This document shows positions 56,138-63,055 of a stretch of DNA of 64,000 nt, one piece after another. The notes under the pieces were generated by a model that saw only the letters and a program-made list of their open reading frames with translations, made no database searches and was not told the origin of the DNA. Location: assembly GCA_964364175.1 (NCBI GenBank), contig CAYILR010000018.1, positions 12,774 to 76,773 on the forward strand. The letters are read 5' to 3'. Numbering within the stretch: position 1 is the stretch's first letter; each line of letters opens with the position of its first letter. The stretch is from CAYILR01 sp964364175 (lineage in GTDB: Bacteria > Bdellovibrionota > UBA1018). The position numbers and the translations under genes were made by a program.

Positions 56138-56379
56138 GGACTCAACTTGAACTTGGTTTGAAGCCCCGTCCCGGTACGTGGGGTAAGCGGGTGGATCGGT
56201 TACAGGCTCAAGCTCGAGCGCTTGGCGATGCCTACACCGGGCCAAGGTGGGCGGCGATTGACGGGGAAACAAAAGGATCTCCGTGCGTGTTTTGCCCGGT
56301 ATGCCTTGAGCCGGGGGCCGATCATTACATTGGAAACAAGTATCGATGTGGGACGAATCGCACGGAAGGGGAACAATGA
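56134..56379 (+). CDS. Small unknown protein with Cys cluster (81 aa)
   Basis: GGAGGGGGTGGG precedes the ATG. The first half is basic (RTQLELGLKPRPGTWGKRVD); the second has PCVFCPVCLEPGADHYIGNK then YRCG, with four Cys and a His for zinc. No family is recognised. Confidence 0.5.
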   Translation: MRTQLELGLKPRPGTWGKRVDRLQAQARALGDAYTGPRWAAIDGETKGSPCVFCPVCLEPGADHYIGNKYRCGTNRTEGEQ

Positions 56380-56401
56380 TTGATTCGTCTATTAGCAGTT
56401 C

Positions 56402-56430
56402 TTGCGCGCGTTGCGAAAACCATATATATT
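56402..56430 (+). promoter_or_regulatory. TTGCGC promoter variant before second HNH gene
   Basis: TTGCGC (56402-56407) and TATATT (56425-56430) are 17 bp apart, then ATCAACGGAGGTCATC and ATG 56453. The upstream bases (AGTTC instead of AAGTG) depart from the 12-mer, so this is a relative of the dispersed family. Confidence 0.65.
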
Positions 56431-56452
56431 GATCTCATCAACGGAGGTCATC

Positions 56453-57340
56453 ATGCAGGTTGTTTGTGCCGGTTGCTCGCTCGAGTTCAACCGCAAGCCA
56501 TCGTGGGTTGCAAAGCATGCGCTTCAATTCTGTTCGCGAGGGTGCGTTGCGAGCTACACCAGAACCCCCACCGATGTAGGAATTATTGAAAAGGGCCGAT
56601 TGGCAACATTGGCTTGTAACCAGTGCGGGTCAATCTTCACACGCTCAACAGATCGGATAAAGCCCGTCAACTATTGTTCACACGCCTGCGTATGGATTGC
56701 CAGAATAGGTATTAAGCGGGGGCATAATCCTAAGACACAGATCGGGCAAATTCGACAGCATGGCGGCTACCTGGAGGTATTCCTTGGCGTCGACACGGTC
56801 GGGGGCAATGGTTACTACTCACATCATCGGTATGTAGTGGAACAGTCGATCGGTCGAAAACTGAAAAGTGGTGAGCACGTACATCACAAGAATAGAAATC
56901 GTGAGGACAACCGGATAGAAAATCTTGAAGTCTTATCGAGCTCTGAACATATGTCGCGCCATGGCAAGGAGAGCATTGACCGATTCCCGCTGTGTATATG
57001 CGGCCGGCGCTCCTGGCCCGGCTCGTCTCAATGCAAGGTGTGTCGGCGACTCGATAAACTAGACGCAAAATATCGTGATCAGGTAGAGGCTCTTAGTATG
57101 GCGAAGGCAGGGGACCGCATCACCATACCAAAGGGCACTACATACTTCAGGGGAAATGCGAGGGGGAACCCGGTCATTTGTCGAGCTGGATTCCATGTCA
57201 CGATCGAGGCAATAGTGTTGAACGGCGTCATGACAGGAACACTTGAAAGAATGAAAAGCATGCCCACAGAGTTAACCAACATGCCAAATGCAATCATCTG
57301 GGCAGGCGGTGGTAACACATGTTCATGGGTTTTGGTTTGA
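56453..57340 (+). CDS. HNH endonuclease 2 with C-terminal extension (295 aa)
   Basis: ATG 56453 with ACGGAGG upstream is preferred to TTG 56402, which lies in the promoter. Two zinc knuckles (CAGCSLEF and CNQCGSIF with later Cys) precede the HNH core (HHRYVVEQSIGRKLKSGEHV, HHKNRNREDNRIENLEV), similar to HNH 1. After CICGRRSW and a third Cys set, residues ~210-295 (GDRITIPKGTTYFRGNARGN; GGGNTCSWVLV) are a beta-rich domain not usual in this family. The gene is AT-rich. Confidence 0.8.
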   Translation: MQVVCAGCSLEFNRKPSWVAKHALQFCSRGCVASYTRTPTDVGIIEKGRLATLACNQCGSIFTRSTDRIKPVNYCSHACVWIARIGIKRGHNPKTQIGQIRQHGGYLEVFLGVDTVGGNGYYSHHRYVVEQSIGRKLKSGEHVHHKNRNREDNRIENLEVLSSSEHMSRHGKESIDRFPLCICGRRSWPGSSQCKVCRRLDKLDAKYRDQVEALSMAKAGDRITIPKGTTYFRGNARGNPVICRAGFHVTIEAIVLNGVMTGTLERMKSMPTELTNMPNAIIWAGGGNTCSWVLV

Positions 57341-57462
57341 TGGCCGGTCTGGTGGCCAGCTCAGCAGGTGGGGCTGTTTGGATGAGTTGCCGTCGTTGCC
57401 AGGGCGCGGACTGTCGCGTCTATCCGTGTGGAGGGGTGATGAATTACGGAAATGAAGACTGA
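57319..57462 (+). CDS. 47-residue membrane/Cys-rich protein
   Basis: ATG 57319 lies in the end of the HNH gene. The product starts with a hydrophobic helix (FMGFGLMAGLVASSAGGAVW) and continues with CRRCQGADCRVYPCGG, four Cys. It may be a membrane-anchored zinc or disulfide peptide. It is too short for most gene callers. Confidence 0.4.
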   Translation: MFMGFGLMAGLVASSAGGAVWMSCRRCQGADCRVYPCGGVMNYGNED

Positions 57463-57471
57463 AGGGGAAAT

Positions 57472-57708
57472 ATGAGCACGACAGCGATTGTATTTTTGTC
57501 CGTGGCATGGTGGGTGAGCCTGTTTCTGGCGTTCTTTGCGGGCCAATGGCGCAAAGCGATGGCATCAAGGAGGATTGCGAGAGCGATATTGGGGATGGCT
57601 GTTACGGGTGATGTAGAGGCTTCAGCGAGGACGCTCTACTCCCTCGCTGGGGTGGAATACATGTCAACGGCTGAGTCAAAAGACCGCAAGGTGGAGGGCG
57701 ATCGATGA
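57472..57708 (+). CDS. Small membrane protein (78 aa)
   Basis: GAAGGGGAAAT precedes the ATG. One N-terminal span (TAIVFLSVAWWVSLFLAFFA) is followed by a basic loop and a polar helix. N-out, C-in topology is likely. Role unknown; a holin-like or anti-host membrane factor is possible. Confidence 0.55.
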   Translation: MSTTAIVFLSVAWWVSLFLAFFAGQWRKAMASRRIARAILGMAVTGDVEASARTLYSLAGVEYMSTAESKDRKVEGDR

Positions 57709-57977
57709 CCTCACGTGAGAAACGATACTGGCGCGATCAGGGCATCGACTGGCGGCAGGTGGTCAGGGAGCGGGAAGCGGCGGACGTGGTCGACGTGAGC
57801 TACGAGATCGATGGCGGGAAGCCGGTCATGCCGGATGACCCGGCGGAACAGGCGATCGTGCTGTGTGCGGCGGCGATCGACCAGGTGCTACGGGGACGGT
57901 TGACGGGGCGCGTCTCGGTGCCTCGGTGTGTATGGGATCGGTGTCAGAAGGAGGTGGTGAAGTGGGCGATGGGATGA
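57705..57977 (+). CDS. Small unknown protein (90 aa)
   Basis: It overlaps the previous stop by ATGA. A charged start (KRYWRDQGIDWRQVVREREA) leads to a helical end (AIVLCAAAIDQVLRGRLTG). No family is recognised. Coupled to the next gene. Confidence 0.5.
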   Translation: MTSREKRYWRDQGIDWRQVVREREAADVVDVSYEIDGGKPVMPDDPAEQAIVLCAAAIDQVLRGRLTGRVSVPRCVWDRCQKEVVKWAMG

Positions 57978-58318
57978 ACTGCATTCAGATCTGGCTCAAA
58001 AACGACCGGGCGTACTATGTCGCACAGATGGCGGACGGGTACGAAGCGGCGTTGGAGGCGCTCACAGTCCCGGCTCAAGGGTTGCCACGCACTCATCGGA
58101 TCTTTGCCGATGACGTCTACGCTCTGGCGCTCGAGCCGGGCGCGGAAGGCGTCGGGCTATGGCAAGACCCATCTGAACCGGACATGATCTATGACGACAT
58201 CGCCGAGGCGATCGACTGCCTGAAGCCGGGCAGGTATCCTGTCTATCGGGATGGCGTGGTGGTTGAGTGGTTTGATGTGCCGGCCGACCAAGTGGAGGAA
58301 ACGAGATGCTCACAATAG
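57974..58318 (+). CDS. Unknown protein (114 aa)
   Basis: ATG 57974 overlaps the previous stop. The product is an acidic alpha/beta domain (IWLKNDRAYYVAQMADGYEA; DMIYDDIAEAIDCLKPGRYP, then VYRDGVVVEWFDVPAD). No family is recognised. Confidence 0.5.
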   Translation: MNCIQIWLKNDRAYYVAQMADGYEAALEALTVPAQGLPRTHRIFADDVYALALEPGAEGVGLWQDPSEPDMIYDDIAEAIDCLKPGRYPVYRDGVVVEWFDVPADQVEETRCSQ

Positions 58319-58620
58319 ATGAGTGCCAATACCCCAACGGGGCGACCTACGGAGTTTTCTACATCGGCAAACACGAGATTGGGGCTGCCGATAAGATCGA
58401 TGATGGATGGCGACCATTCGGGAAACGCAAGGCGCTTTCTTCGGAGCGCGCAGCAAAAGTCATGATTGACAAATCAATTTCACGAGCACGGAAAGACGAA
58501 GCTCACGCAAGGGAGATGCTTGAAGCATTGCGTCTGCACTGTGGGGGAAGCTGCCGAGCTCGAAGTGATCCGGCGATAGGGGGTAATGTCGGGTGGAAAG
58601 CGACGAAGGTTGATACATGA
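58306..58620 (+). CDS. Unknown protein (104 aa)
   Basis: ATG 58306 lies within the end of the previous gene after TGGAGGAAACGAG. A beta start (GATYGVFYIGKHEIGAADKI) and a basic helix (KVMIDKSISRARKDEAHARE) are visible. No family is recognised. Confidence 0.5.
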   Translation: MLTIDECQYPNGATYGVFYIGKHEIGAADKIDDGWRPFGKRKALSSERAAKVMIDKSISRARKDEAHAREMLEALRLHCGGSCRARSDPAIGGNVGWKATKVDT

Positions 58621-58628
58621 GGTGACGC

Positions 58629-59087
58629 ATGGGAGACATTAGCGACGAACACCACGATCAGATGCACCGGGATCGAGAGGAGTATCTGGAGTCGGACGAT
58701 TACCGATATGGCGATGGCGGAAGCCATAGACGCAGTTGCGGTTATAGGCCGGCGGCCAGTGTGAAGCCTAAACCTGCCGCAGTGCGGCCTGTATGCTCAC
58801 GGGCGATGGAAGAGACGTTTTTGTTGGTGTACGCTGGCGAGCAAGAATACGTCCATTCATGGTTCACACACGCGCGGCAGATTGTCGATGCAACCGGGCT
58901 GGATGAGCGCTGCATCCATCGGTGCCTTGAGCCGTTCCGCGCTAACGCCCGAATCCAGGGCGTCGAATGTGAACATGGAATCCGCGTGATCGACGGCCAA
59001 CGGCCAAACGGGCGGATCCTTAAGGTGTCTGGGTGCGGCACGGTTCGATGCCAGTGTCTGACCTCAAGATCTGGCGGAGGCAGGTAA
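58629..59087 (+). CDS. Unknown protein (152 aa), possible winged helix
   Basis: A polar, basic N-terminal third is followed by an HTH-like stretch (IVDATGLDERCIHRCLEPFR) and a small wing-like beta part (GIRVIDGQRPNGRILKVS). It could bind DNA. The ATG has a weak ribosome site (GAGGTGACGC). Confidence 0.45.
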   Translation: MGDISDEHHDQMHRDREEYLESDDYRYGDGGSHRRSCGYRPAASVKPKPAAVRPVCSRAMEETFLLVYAGEQEYVHSWFTHARQIVDATGLDERCIHRCLEPFRANARIQGVECEHGIRVIDGQRPNGRILKVSGCGTVRCQCLTSRSGGGR

Positions 59088-59662
59088 TGAGCAAAACTGT
59101 ACTGGCGATCGACGCAGCCTGGGGCGGAATCGGTTGGGCCATTTATGACGGTCGTCGGGTCCTGCGCACCGGTTGGAAAACGCTCCCAGCCGATAAGCGG
59201 ACCTTGCGCGCGCTGCGTGACTGGCTGGACGAAAGTTTGTTGCCTCACTGCGGTTCGGTTGATGCCGTCTTCGTTGAAAATACAAATGTTTTCGGCGCTC
59301 CAGAAGATAGCGACGGGAAGCCGCAAAACTTCATGCTGGCCTATCAGGTATCGGTCCGTGAGTGCGCGCAAGCCGTCTCGATGTGGTGCGTCATGATGGA
59401 CGTAGGGCAGGGTGAGCCGACGATGGTCTTCCCGGCGACTTGGCGCAGCTCGTATAAGGCGATCATCCCGAAGCCCAGGCCGAAGGGCGCGGCTGAGTGG
59501 AAGCAGTGGAGTCAGAAAATCGCCTCGCAGATGTTTCCCGGCTGCCTGGACGGGTATGGGAAGAAATCCAAGGAGGACGTATCAGACGCCTGCCTACTCG
59601 CCGCGCACGGTTATGGCACCCTTCAGCCAAGCGTGAAGATTCTGAAGGAGCGGCGTAAATAA
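59087..59662 (+). CDS. RuvC-like Holliday junction resolvase (191 aa)
   Basis: An RNase H-fold protein: TVLAIDAAWGGIGWAIYDGR (first catalytic Asp, strand 1), AVFVENTNVFG (Glu after strand 4) and SKEDVSDACLLAAHGYG (final Asp pair) give the D-E-D-D set of RuvC-type resolvases. FPATWRSSYKAIIPKP supplies basic residues. It may resolve replication or recombination junctions before packaging. Its TAA (59660-59662) is part of promoter copy 6. Confidence 0.7.
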   Translation: MSKTVLAIDAAWGGIGWAIYDGRRVLRTGWKTLPADKRTLRALRDWLDESLLPHCGSVDAVFVENTNVFGAPEDSDGKPQNFMLAYQVSVRECAQAVSMWCVMMDVGQGEPTMVFPATWRSSYKAIIPKPRPKGAAEWKQWSQKIASQMFPGCLDGYGKKSKEDVSDACLLAAHGYGTLQPSVKILKERRK

Positions 59663-59665
59663 GTG

Positions 59666-59694
59666 TTGCGCTTGTCCTCAAGCCCGAGTAGGAT
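59666..59694 (+). promoter_or_regulatory. Dispersed TAAGTGTTGCGC promoter, copy 6
   Basis: The 12-mer is at 59660-59671; -35 TTGCGC 59666-59671 and -10 TAGGAT 59689-59694 have a 17-bp spacer. ACAACGGAGGTGAGTG then ATG 59720 follow. Its first three bases are the resolvase stop codon. Confidence 0.8.
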
Positions 59695-59719
59695 TGCAGG
59701 ACAACAACGGAGGTGAGTG

Positions 59720-59878
59720 ATGACGTTCGAGATTGAGATCCCAGCCGAATTAATGCCCGACATGACCGTTATCCTCGACATCCAGCGCGCGCTTGACGCC
59801 GTGGTCTGTGGCTTCGAGCCGGGAGACGTTGAGCTGCGGTCAGCGTGGGTCGATGTGCTTTTTGGAGGTGAGGCGTGA
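59720..59878 (+). CDS. Small acidic protein, first gene of methylase unit (52 aa)
   Basis: ATG 59720 follows ACGGAGGTGAGTG directly after promoter copy 6. The product (MTFEIEIPAELMPDMTVILD, then IQRALDAVVCG) is a small acidic alpha/beta protein. Its stop overlaps the next GTG. It is too short for most gene callers. No family is recognised. Confidence 0.6.
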   Translation: MTFEIEIPAELMPDMTVILDIQRALDAVVCGFEPGDVELRSAWVDVLFGGEA

Positions 59879-60519
59879 AAGAGTATCCGATCCTGTTCTC
59901 CGGGCCGATGGTCCGGGCGCTGATGAGTGACCAGAAATCCGAGACGCGGCGGCTGGATCTGAAGTGGCTGCGCGTTCGGCCAGGTGATCGAGTGTGGTGC
60001 CGGGAGACGTGGAGGACGTATACCCTCGACGATGGCACCAATGGCATCCTATTCCGAGCCGATGGGCGCTTCGTTTCGATCGAGGATACTGCTACCGCGG
60101 CGGATCGGTGGGTTGAAGCGCATGAGAACGGCAGGCATGACGGGAAGCGGCGCCCGTCGATCTTCATGCGGCGATGGATGTGCCGGCTCGAGCTCGTGGT
60201 CGGAGAGGTTCGGCGTGAGCCGGTGTACGAAATCGATGAGGCGGGGGCTATCCGAGAGGGGATGCTGACCCTGGCTCCTAACGGGCTGCTTGAGATGGGC
60301 GGGACCCGTCGGAAACTGCTGGGCATGCTCGAGACGGCCACCGGGCGCAAGGAGACGTGGGAATCATTCGGGCGCTTCTGGAACGACATGGGAGCCCGGG
60401 ATCGGTACGTCGCTGCCTGGTGTGCGTTGCATGGGATCGAGTCCTGGCGATCGAATCCGGAGGTCGTGGTGATTGGCGGGATGAAACGAATAACCGCGCG
60501 AGTAGCGCAGGGAGAATAG
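59875..60519 (+). CDS. ASCH-like phage protein (214 aa)
   Basis: GTG 59875 overlaps the previous stop; TTGGAGGTGAG is upstream. The pattern PILFSGPMVRALMSDQKSET, RRLDLKWLRVRPGDRVWCRE TW (start and strand pair) then RPSIFMRRWMCRLELVVGEV matches the widespread phage ASCH-domain family, whose PUA-like fold binds RNA or modified nucleic acid. The exact substrate is unknown. Confidence 0.7.
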   Translation: MKEYPILFSGPMVRALMSDQKSETRRLDLKWLRVRPGDRVWCRETWRTYTLDDGTNGILFRADGRFVSIEDTATAADRWVEAHENGRHDGKRRPSIFMRRWMCRLELVVGEVRREPVYEIDEAGAIREGMLTLAPNGLLEMGGTRRKLLGMLETATGRKETWESFGRFWNDMGARDRYVAAWCALHGIESWRSNPEVVVIGGMKRITARVAQGE

Positions 60520-61017
60520 ATGTCGACCGTGGCTGAAATACTGGGTGTCATCGTGCGGGGCATGGTGGACCACCCGAACCAGATCGAGATCGTGGAGGTG
60601 CCGGTTGATGACCGGCTGACACAGCTCTACATCCGAGCGGACCCCCCCGACGTAAGGCTGATTGTCGGTTCAGGCGGGCGGCGGTTCGGAGCTCTGCGAG
60701 AGATTGTGATCGCGCTATCCGGCGCGATCGGCAGGAACGGCCCCCGTATGGTCCTTGAGCGAGCAGAGGGCATCGGTGACGACGTGCGCCATCCATCTGA
60801 GCGGCACGAAAGGCGGGAGCCGGCAGGCGCGGACCCGGATCTGATCGTGGCGGAGTTCGTGCGAGGCCTCCACAAAAGCGTGATGGAGCTCACGGCGGGC
60901 GATGTGAAGGCGCTGATTCGGTTCGCTCGAGATGACGCTGAGGATGTCCGGGCGTATGTGCTGGCTCAGTACTGGGACGGGCTTGAGGTAGACGTGAGGC
61001 GCGCGTTGAGCGCATAA
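60520..61017 (+). CDS. KH-domain RNA-binding protein (165 aa)
   Basis: Residues ~8-75 resemble bacterial KhpA: VRGMVDHPNQIEIVEV, LYIRADPPDVRLIVGSGGRR (the GxxG loop as GSGG near residues 50-53) and FGALREIVIAL. The KhpA-like order helix-beta-beta-GxxG-helix is present, with a longer helical C-terminal half (VMELTAGDVKALIRFARDDA). It should bind single-stranded RNA or DNA. KH proteins are rare in phages of this type. The start directly follows the ASCH-like stop. Confidence 0.65.
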   Translation: MSTVAEILGVIVRGMVDHPNQIEIVEVPVDDRLTQLYIRADPPDVRLIVGSGGRRFGALREIVIALSGAIGRNGPRMVLERAEGIGDDVRHPSERHERREPAGADPDLIVAEFVRGLHKSVMELTAGDVKALIRFARDDAEDVRAYVLAQYWDGLEVDVRRALSA

Positions 61018-61027
61018 CGGGGGAGAG

Positions 61028-61879
61028 ATGAAAAGACAACCTGGAATCTGGAAGACCATCGGCGGCAAGGCCGGCCAGGTGGAAGCGCTGACTGCGATGC
61101 TGCCTCCGTTCACGCGCTACGTGGATCCGTTTGTCGGTGGCGCCTCGTTGCCGCTGTATCTGCGGGCCACGGGCCTTGCTGGTCCGCTGGTGCTGAGCGA
61201 CGTATCGAGCCCGGTCATGTGCGTCTACGTGGCTGCGAGGGACCACTGCGACACGCTGATCGATGAACTCGATCCGATGCGAACGATGACGGGGCGAGAG
61301 GTCTTCGAGCGCTATCGCGACGATCTCAACGCGCTCTACCGGCCGCAGACGGGGTTGCTCCAGACGCTGATGCAGGTGTTCACGGTGCCCGATGTGGCAG
61401 CCAGGGCGATCTATCTGAACCGCCGGACCTTTAACGGATTGAGCCGCGTGAACCTGTCCGGTGAGCTCAACATGCCGTGGGGCGCCGACGCGGTGTTGCC
61501 ATCGGCAGAGACGATCCGGGCGGTGGCGCAGTCGTTGCAGGGTTCGGATCTGCGGTGTTGCTCATTTGAGGACACGATCGCGGCGACACGGGAGGGCGAC
61601 CTGCTGTTCGTCGATCCGCCGTATCTCGACTTGGCGGGAAAGGACGGCTTCACGTCCTACGCTGGCTCGTTCGGCTTGCGTCAGCACCGGAAGCTCGAGC
61701 AAGCCTGCCGGGCAGCCGGTGAGCGCGGCGTCAAGGTACTCTCCTGCAACGCGGACTGCGCTGAAGCCCGCGTCATCTGGCGCGGGTGGAACATCGAGCG
61801 GGTGATGATTTCCCGCCCTGGGAATCGAGACAAAGACGGGCGCGGCGCTGTGCCGGAGCTCCGTATTCGAAACTACTGA
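61028..61879 (+). CDS. Dam-type adenine-N6 DNA methyltransferase (283 aa)
   Basis: A D12-class methyltransferase. Motif I is DPFVGGASL, followed by RRTFNGLSRVNLSGELNMPW (the family's NxxGxxRxNxxGxFNxPxG segment) and motif IV FVDPPYLD at about residues 194-201. GERGVKVLSCNAD is a later strand. It uses S-adenosylmethionine to methylate adenine, probably in GATC as for Dam, though target specificity cannot be read directly. GGGGGAGAG precedes the ATG. Confidence 0.8.
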   Translation: MKRQPGIWKTIGGKAGQVEALTAMLPPFTRYVDPFVGGASLPLYLRATGLAGPLVLSDVSSPVMCVYVAARDHCDTLIDELDPMRTMTGREVFERYRDDLNALYRPQTGLLQTLMQVFTVPDVAARAIYLNRRTFNGLSRVNLSGELNMPWGADAVLPSAETIRAVAQSLQGSDLRCCSFEDTIAATREGDLLFVDPPYLDLAGKDGFTSYAGSFGLRQHRKLEQACRAAGERGVKVLSCNADCAEARVIWRGWNIERVMISRPGNRDKDGRGAVPELRIRNY

Positions 61880-61887
61880 GGTGAGCG

Positions 61888-62112
61888 ATGGATGACTTCC
61901 TGGAAGCCAGCGGGAAGCGCCTGATAGGCGATGTGACAACGGAGCAGATCCGCAAGCACGAGGCCGGGAGCGCAAGCTGCTGGATCGTGTTCTGGGATGA
62001 GATCGCGCCATCGATCCATAAGTCAGTGCGCGGGTTTCCGAGGTATTTGATGATTCAGCCCGTAAGCCTCGAGGCAACCGGGCTTGAGCGGGTCCGATGG
62101 CCGGAACCGTAG
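61888..62112 (+). CDS. Small unknown protein (74 aa)
   Basis: TGAGGTGAGCG precedes the ATG, nine bases after the methylase stop. The product (LIGDVTTEQIRKHEAGSASC, then WIVFWDEI) has a small alpha/beta look. No family is recognised. Confidence 0.5.
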   Translation: MDDFLEASGKRLIGDVTTEQIRKHEAGSASCWIVFWDEIAPSIHKSVRGFPRYLMIQPVSLEATGLERVRWPEP

Positions 62113-62157
62113 TTGAGACAGCGTAAACACACCCGCCACGGCGGGAAGGAGAACGAA

Positions 62158-62349
62158 ATGAGTCGAGATTTGAAACGAGCACATGCAGCGGCCCGAACAG
62201 CACACCGCACCCGCAGGTGGGGCTACCGCCTCATCGGACCCAAGCAGATCCGCCGGGCATTCGGCCGGGCGGCACATTCGACCGCATGGCTTCAGCCGTC
62301 ATGGCAGGACGCTGCGCCGTCGAATCGAGAGCGAAACAACGGGGACTGA
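62158..62349 (+). CDS. Small basic protein (63 aa)
   Basis: AAGGAGAACGAA precedes ATG 62158; a CCCGCC/GGCGGG hairpin (62132-62145) lies just upstream. The product is strongly basic (SRDLKRAHAAARTAHRTRRW; RLIGPKQIRRAFGRAAH) and may bind nucleic acid. No family is recognised. Confidence 0.5.
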   Translation: MSRDLKRAHAAARTAHRTRRWGYRLIGPKQIRRAFGRAAHSTAWLQPSWQDAAPSNRERNNGD

Positions 62350-62408
62350 GACAACCGGACCGCACGTCAATGAGTCCCGGTGCGGCGGGCGAAAGAAGGA
62401 AAAGCGAA

Positions 62409-62645
62409 ATGACCAAGATCTTAGTGATATCCATATTTTTTCTCGGAACTGCGTTAGTCCTGATCCCAGCCGCTTCCGCGATCGGGGCACTCGTGGGATG
62501 GATCATTAGCCTCACGTTCCTCGGTGATTGGATATTGGCCGCTTTGCGCAGTATCGGTGTTGACCACATCGATCTTACGGATTTTGGAGCGCTGCTCGGC
62601 TTCGCAGGTAGCTTCCTTCGCACCAGGGTGGAAGCGAATCAGTAA
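62409..62645 (+). CDS. Small two-span membrane protein (78 aa)
   Basis: GGAAAAGCGAA precedes ATG 62409. Hydrophobic spans are at about residues 4-21 (ILVISIFFLGTALVLIPA) and 25-45 (GALVGWIISLTFLGDWILAA), with a polar C-terminal part. Size and layout fit a holin or a small phage membrane factor. DNA here is AT-richer than its neighbours. Confidence 0.55.
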   Translation: MTKILVISIFFLGTALVLIPAASAIGALVGWIISLTFLGDWILAALRSIGVDHIDLTDFGALLGFAGSFLRTRVEANQ

Positions 62646-62731
62646 CCCCTCCCCCGTGTCGCGGCATGCGGGTAACCATGCCGCACCAGCCGTCACCCGG
62701 GATAGGCGCCGGAAACAGAGTAGGAGATAGT

Positions 62732-63043
62732 ATGCCAGACCCTGTAAAGCTTGATGACCCGCGCGCGAAGCAACTCGAGCCGTTTATCGAGGCACTGGTC
62801 AGGAAATGCCGAGAGTTTGGGCTTCCGGTGATCGTCCAGATCGGAATGGACTGTGACAATGCAATCCAATACCACTACCTCAGAGATCCGCGCCAACTCC
62901 CTGCGGACATGCTCATCACGGGCATCGTGGTCAGAAGTGACTACAAGACCGCGGCGGCACTGTGCAATGAGTTGATCGCCCACCCAGGCGAGATCACCGA
63001 CAGCCGGGTGAAAACGATGCCCATCCGGGACGCGAACAACTGA
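62732..63043 (+). CDS. Unknown protein (103 aa)
   Basis: TAGGAGATAGT precedes ATG 62732. The pattern (KQLEPFIEALVRKCREFGLP, then VIVQIGMD and DMLITGIVVRSDYKTAAALC) is a helix followed by beta strands, a compact alpha/beta fold. No family is recognised. Confidence 0.5.
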   Translation: MPDPVKLDDPRAKQLEPFIEALVRKCREFGLPVIVQIGMDCDNAIQYHYLRDPRQLPADMLITGIVVRSDYKTAAALCNELIAHPGEITDSRVKTMPIRDANN

Positions 63044-63055
63044 GAGGATGTAATC

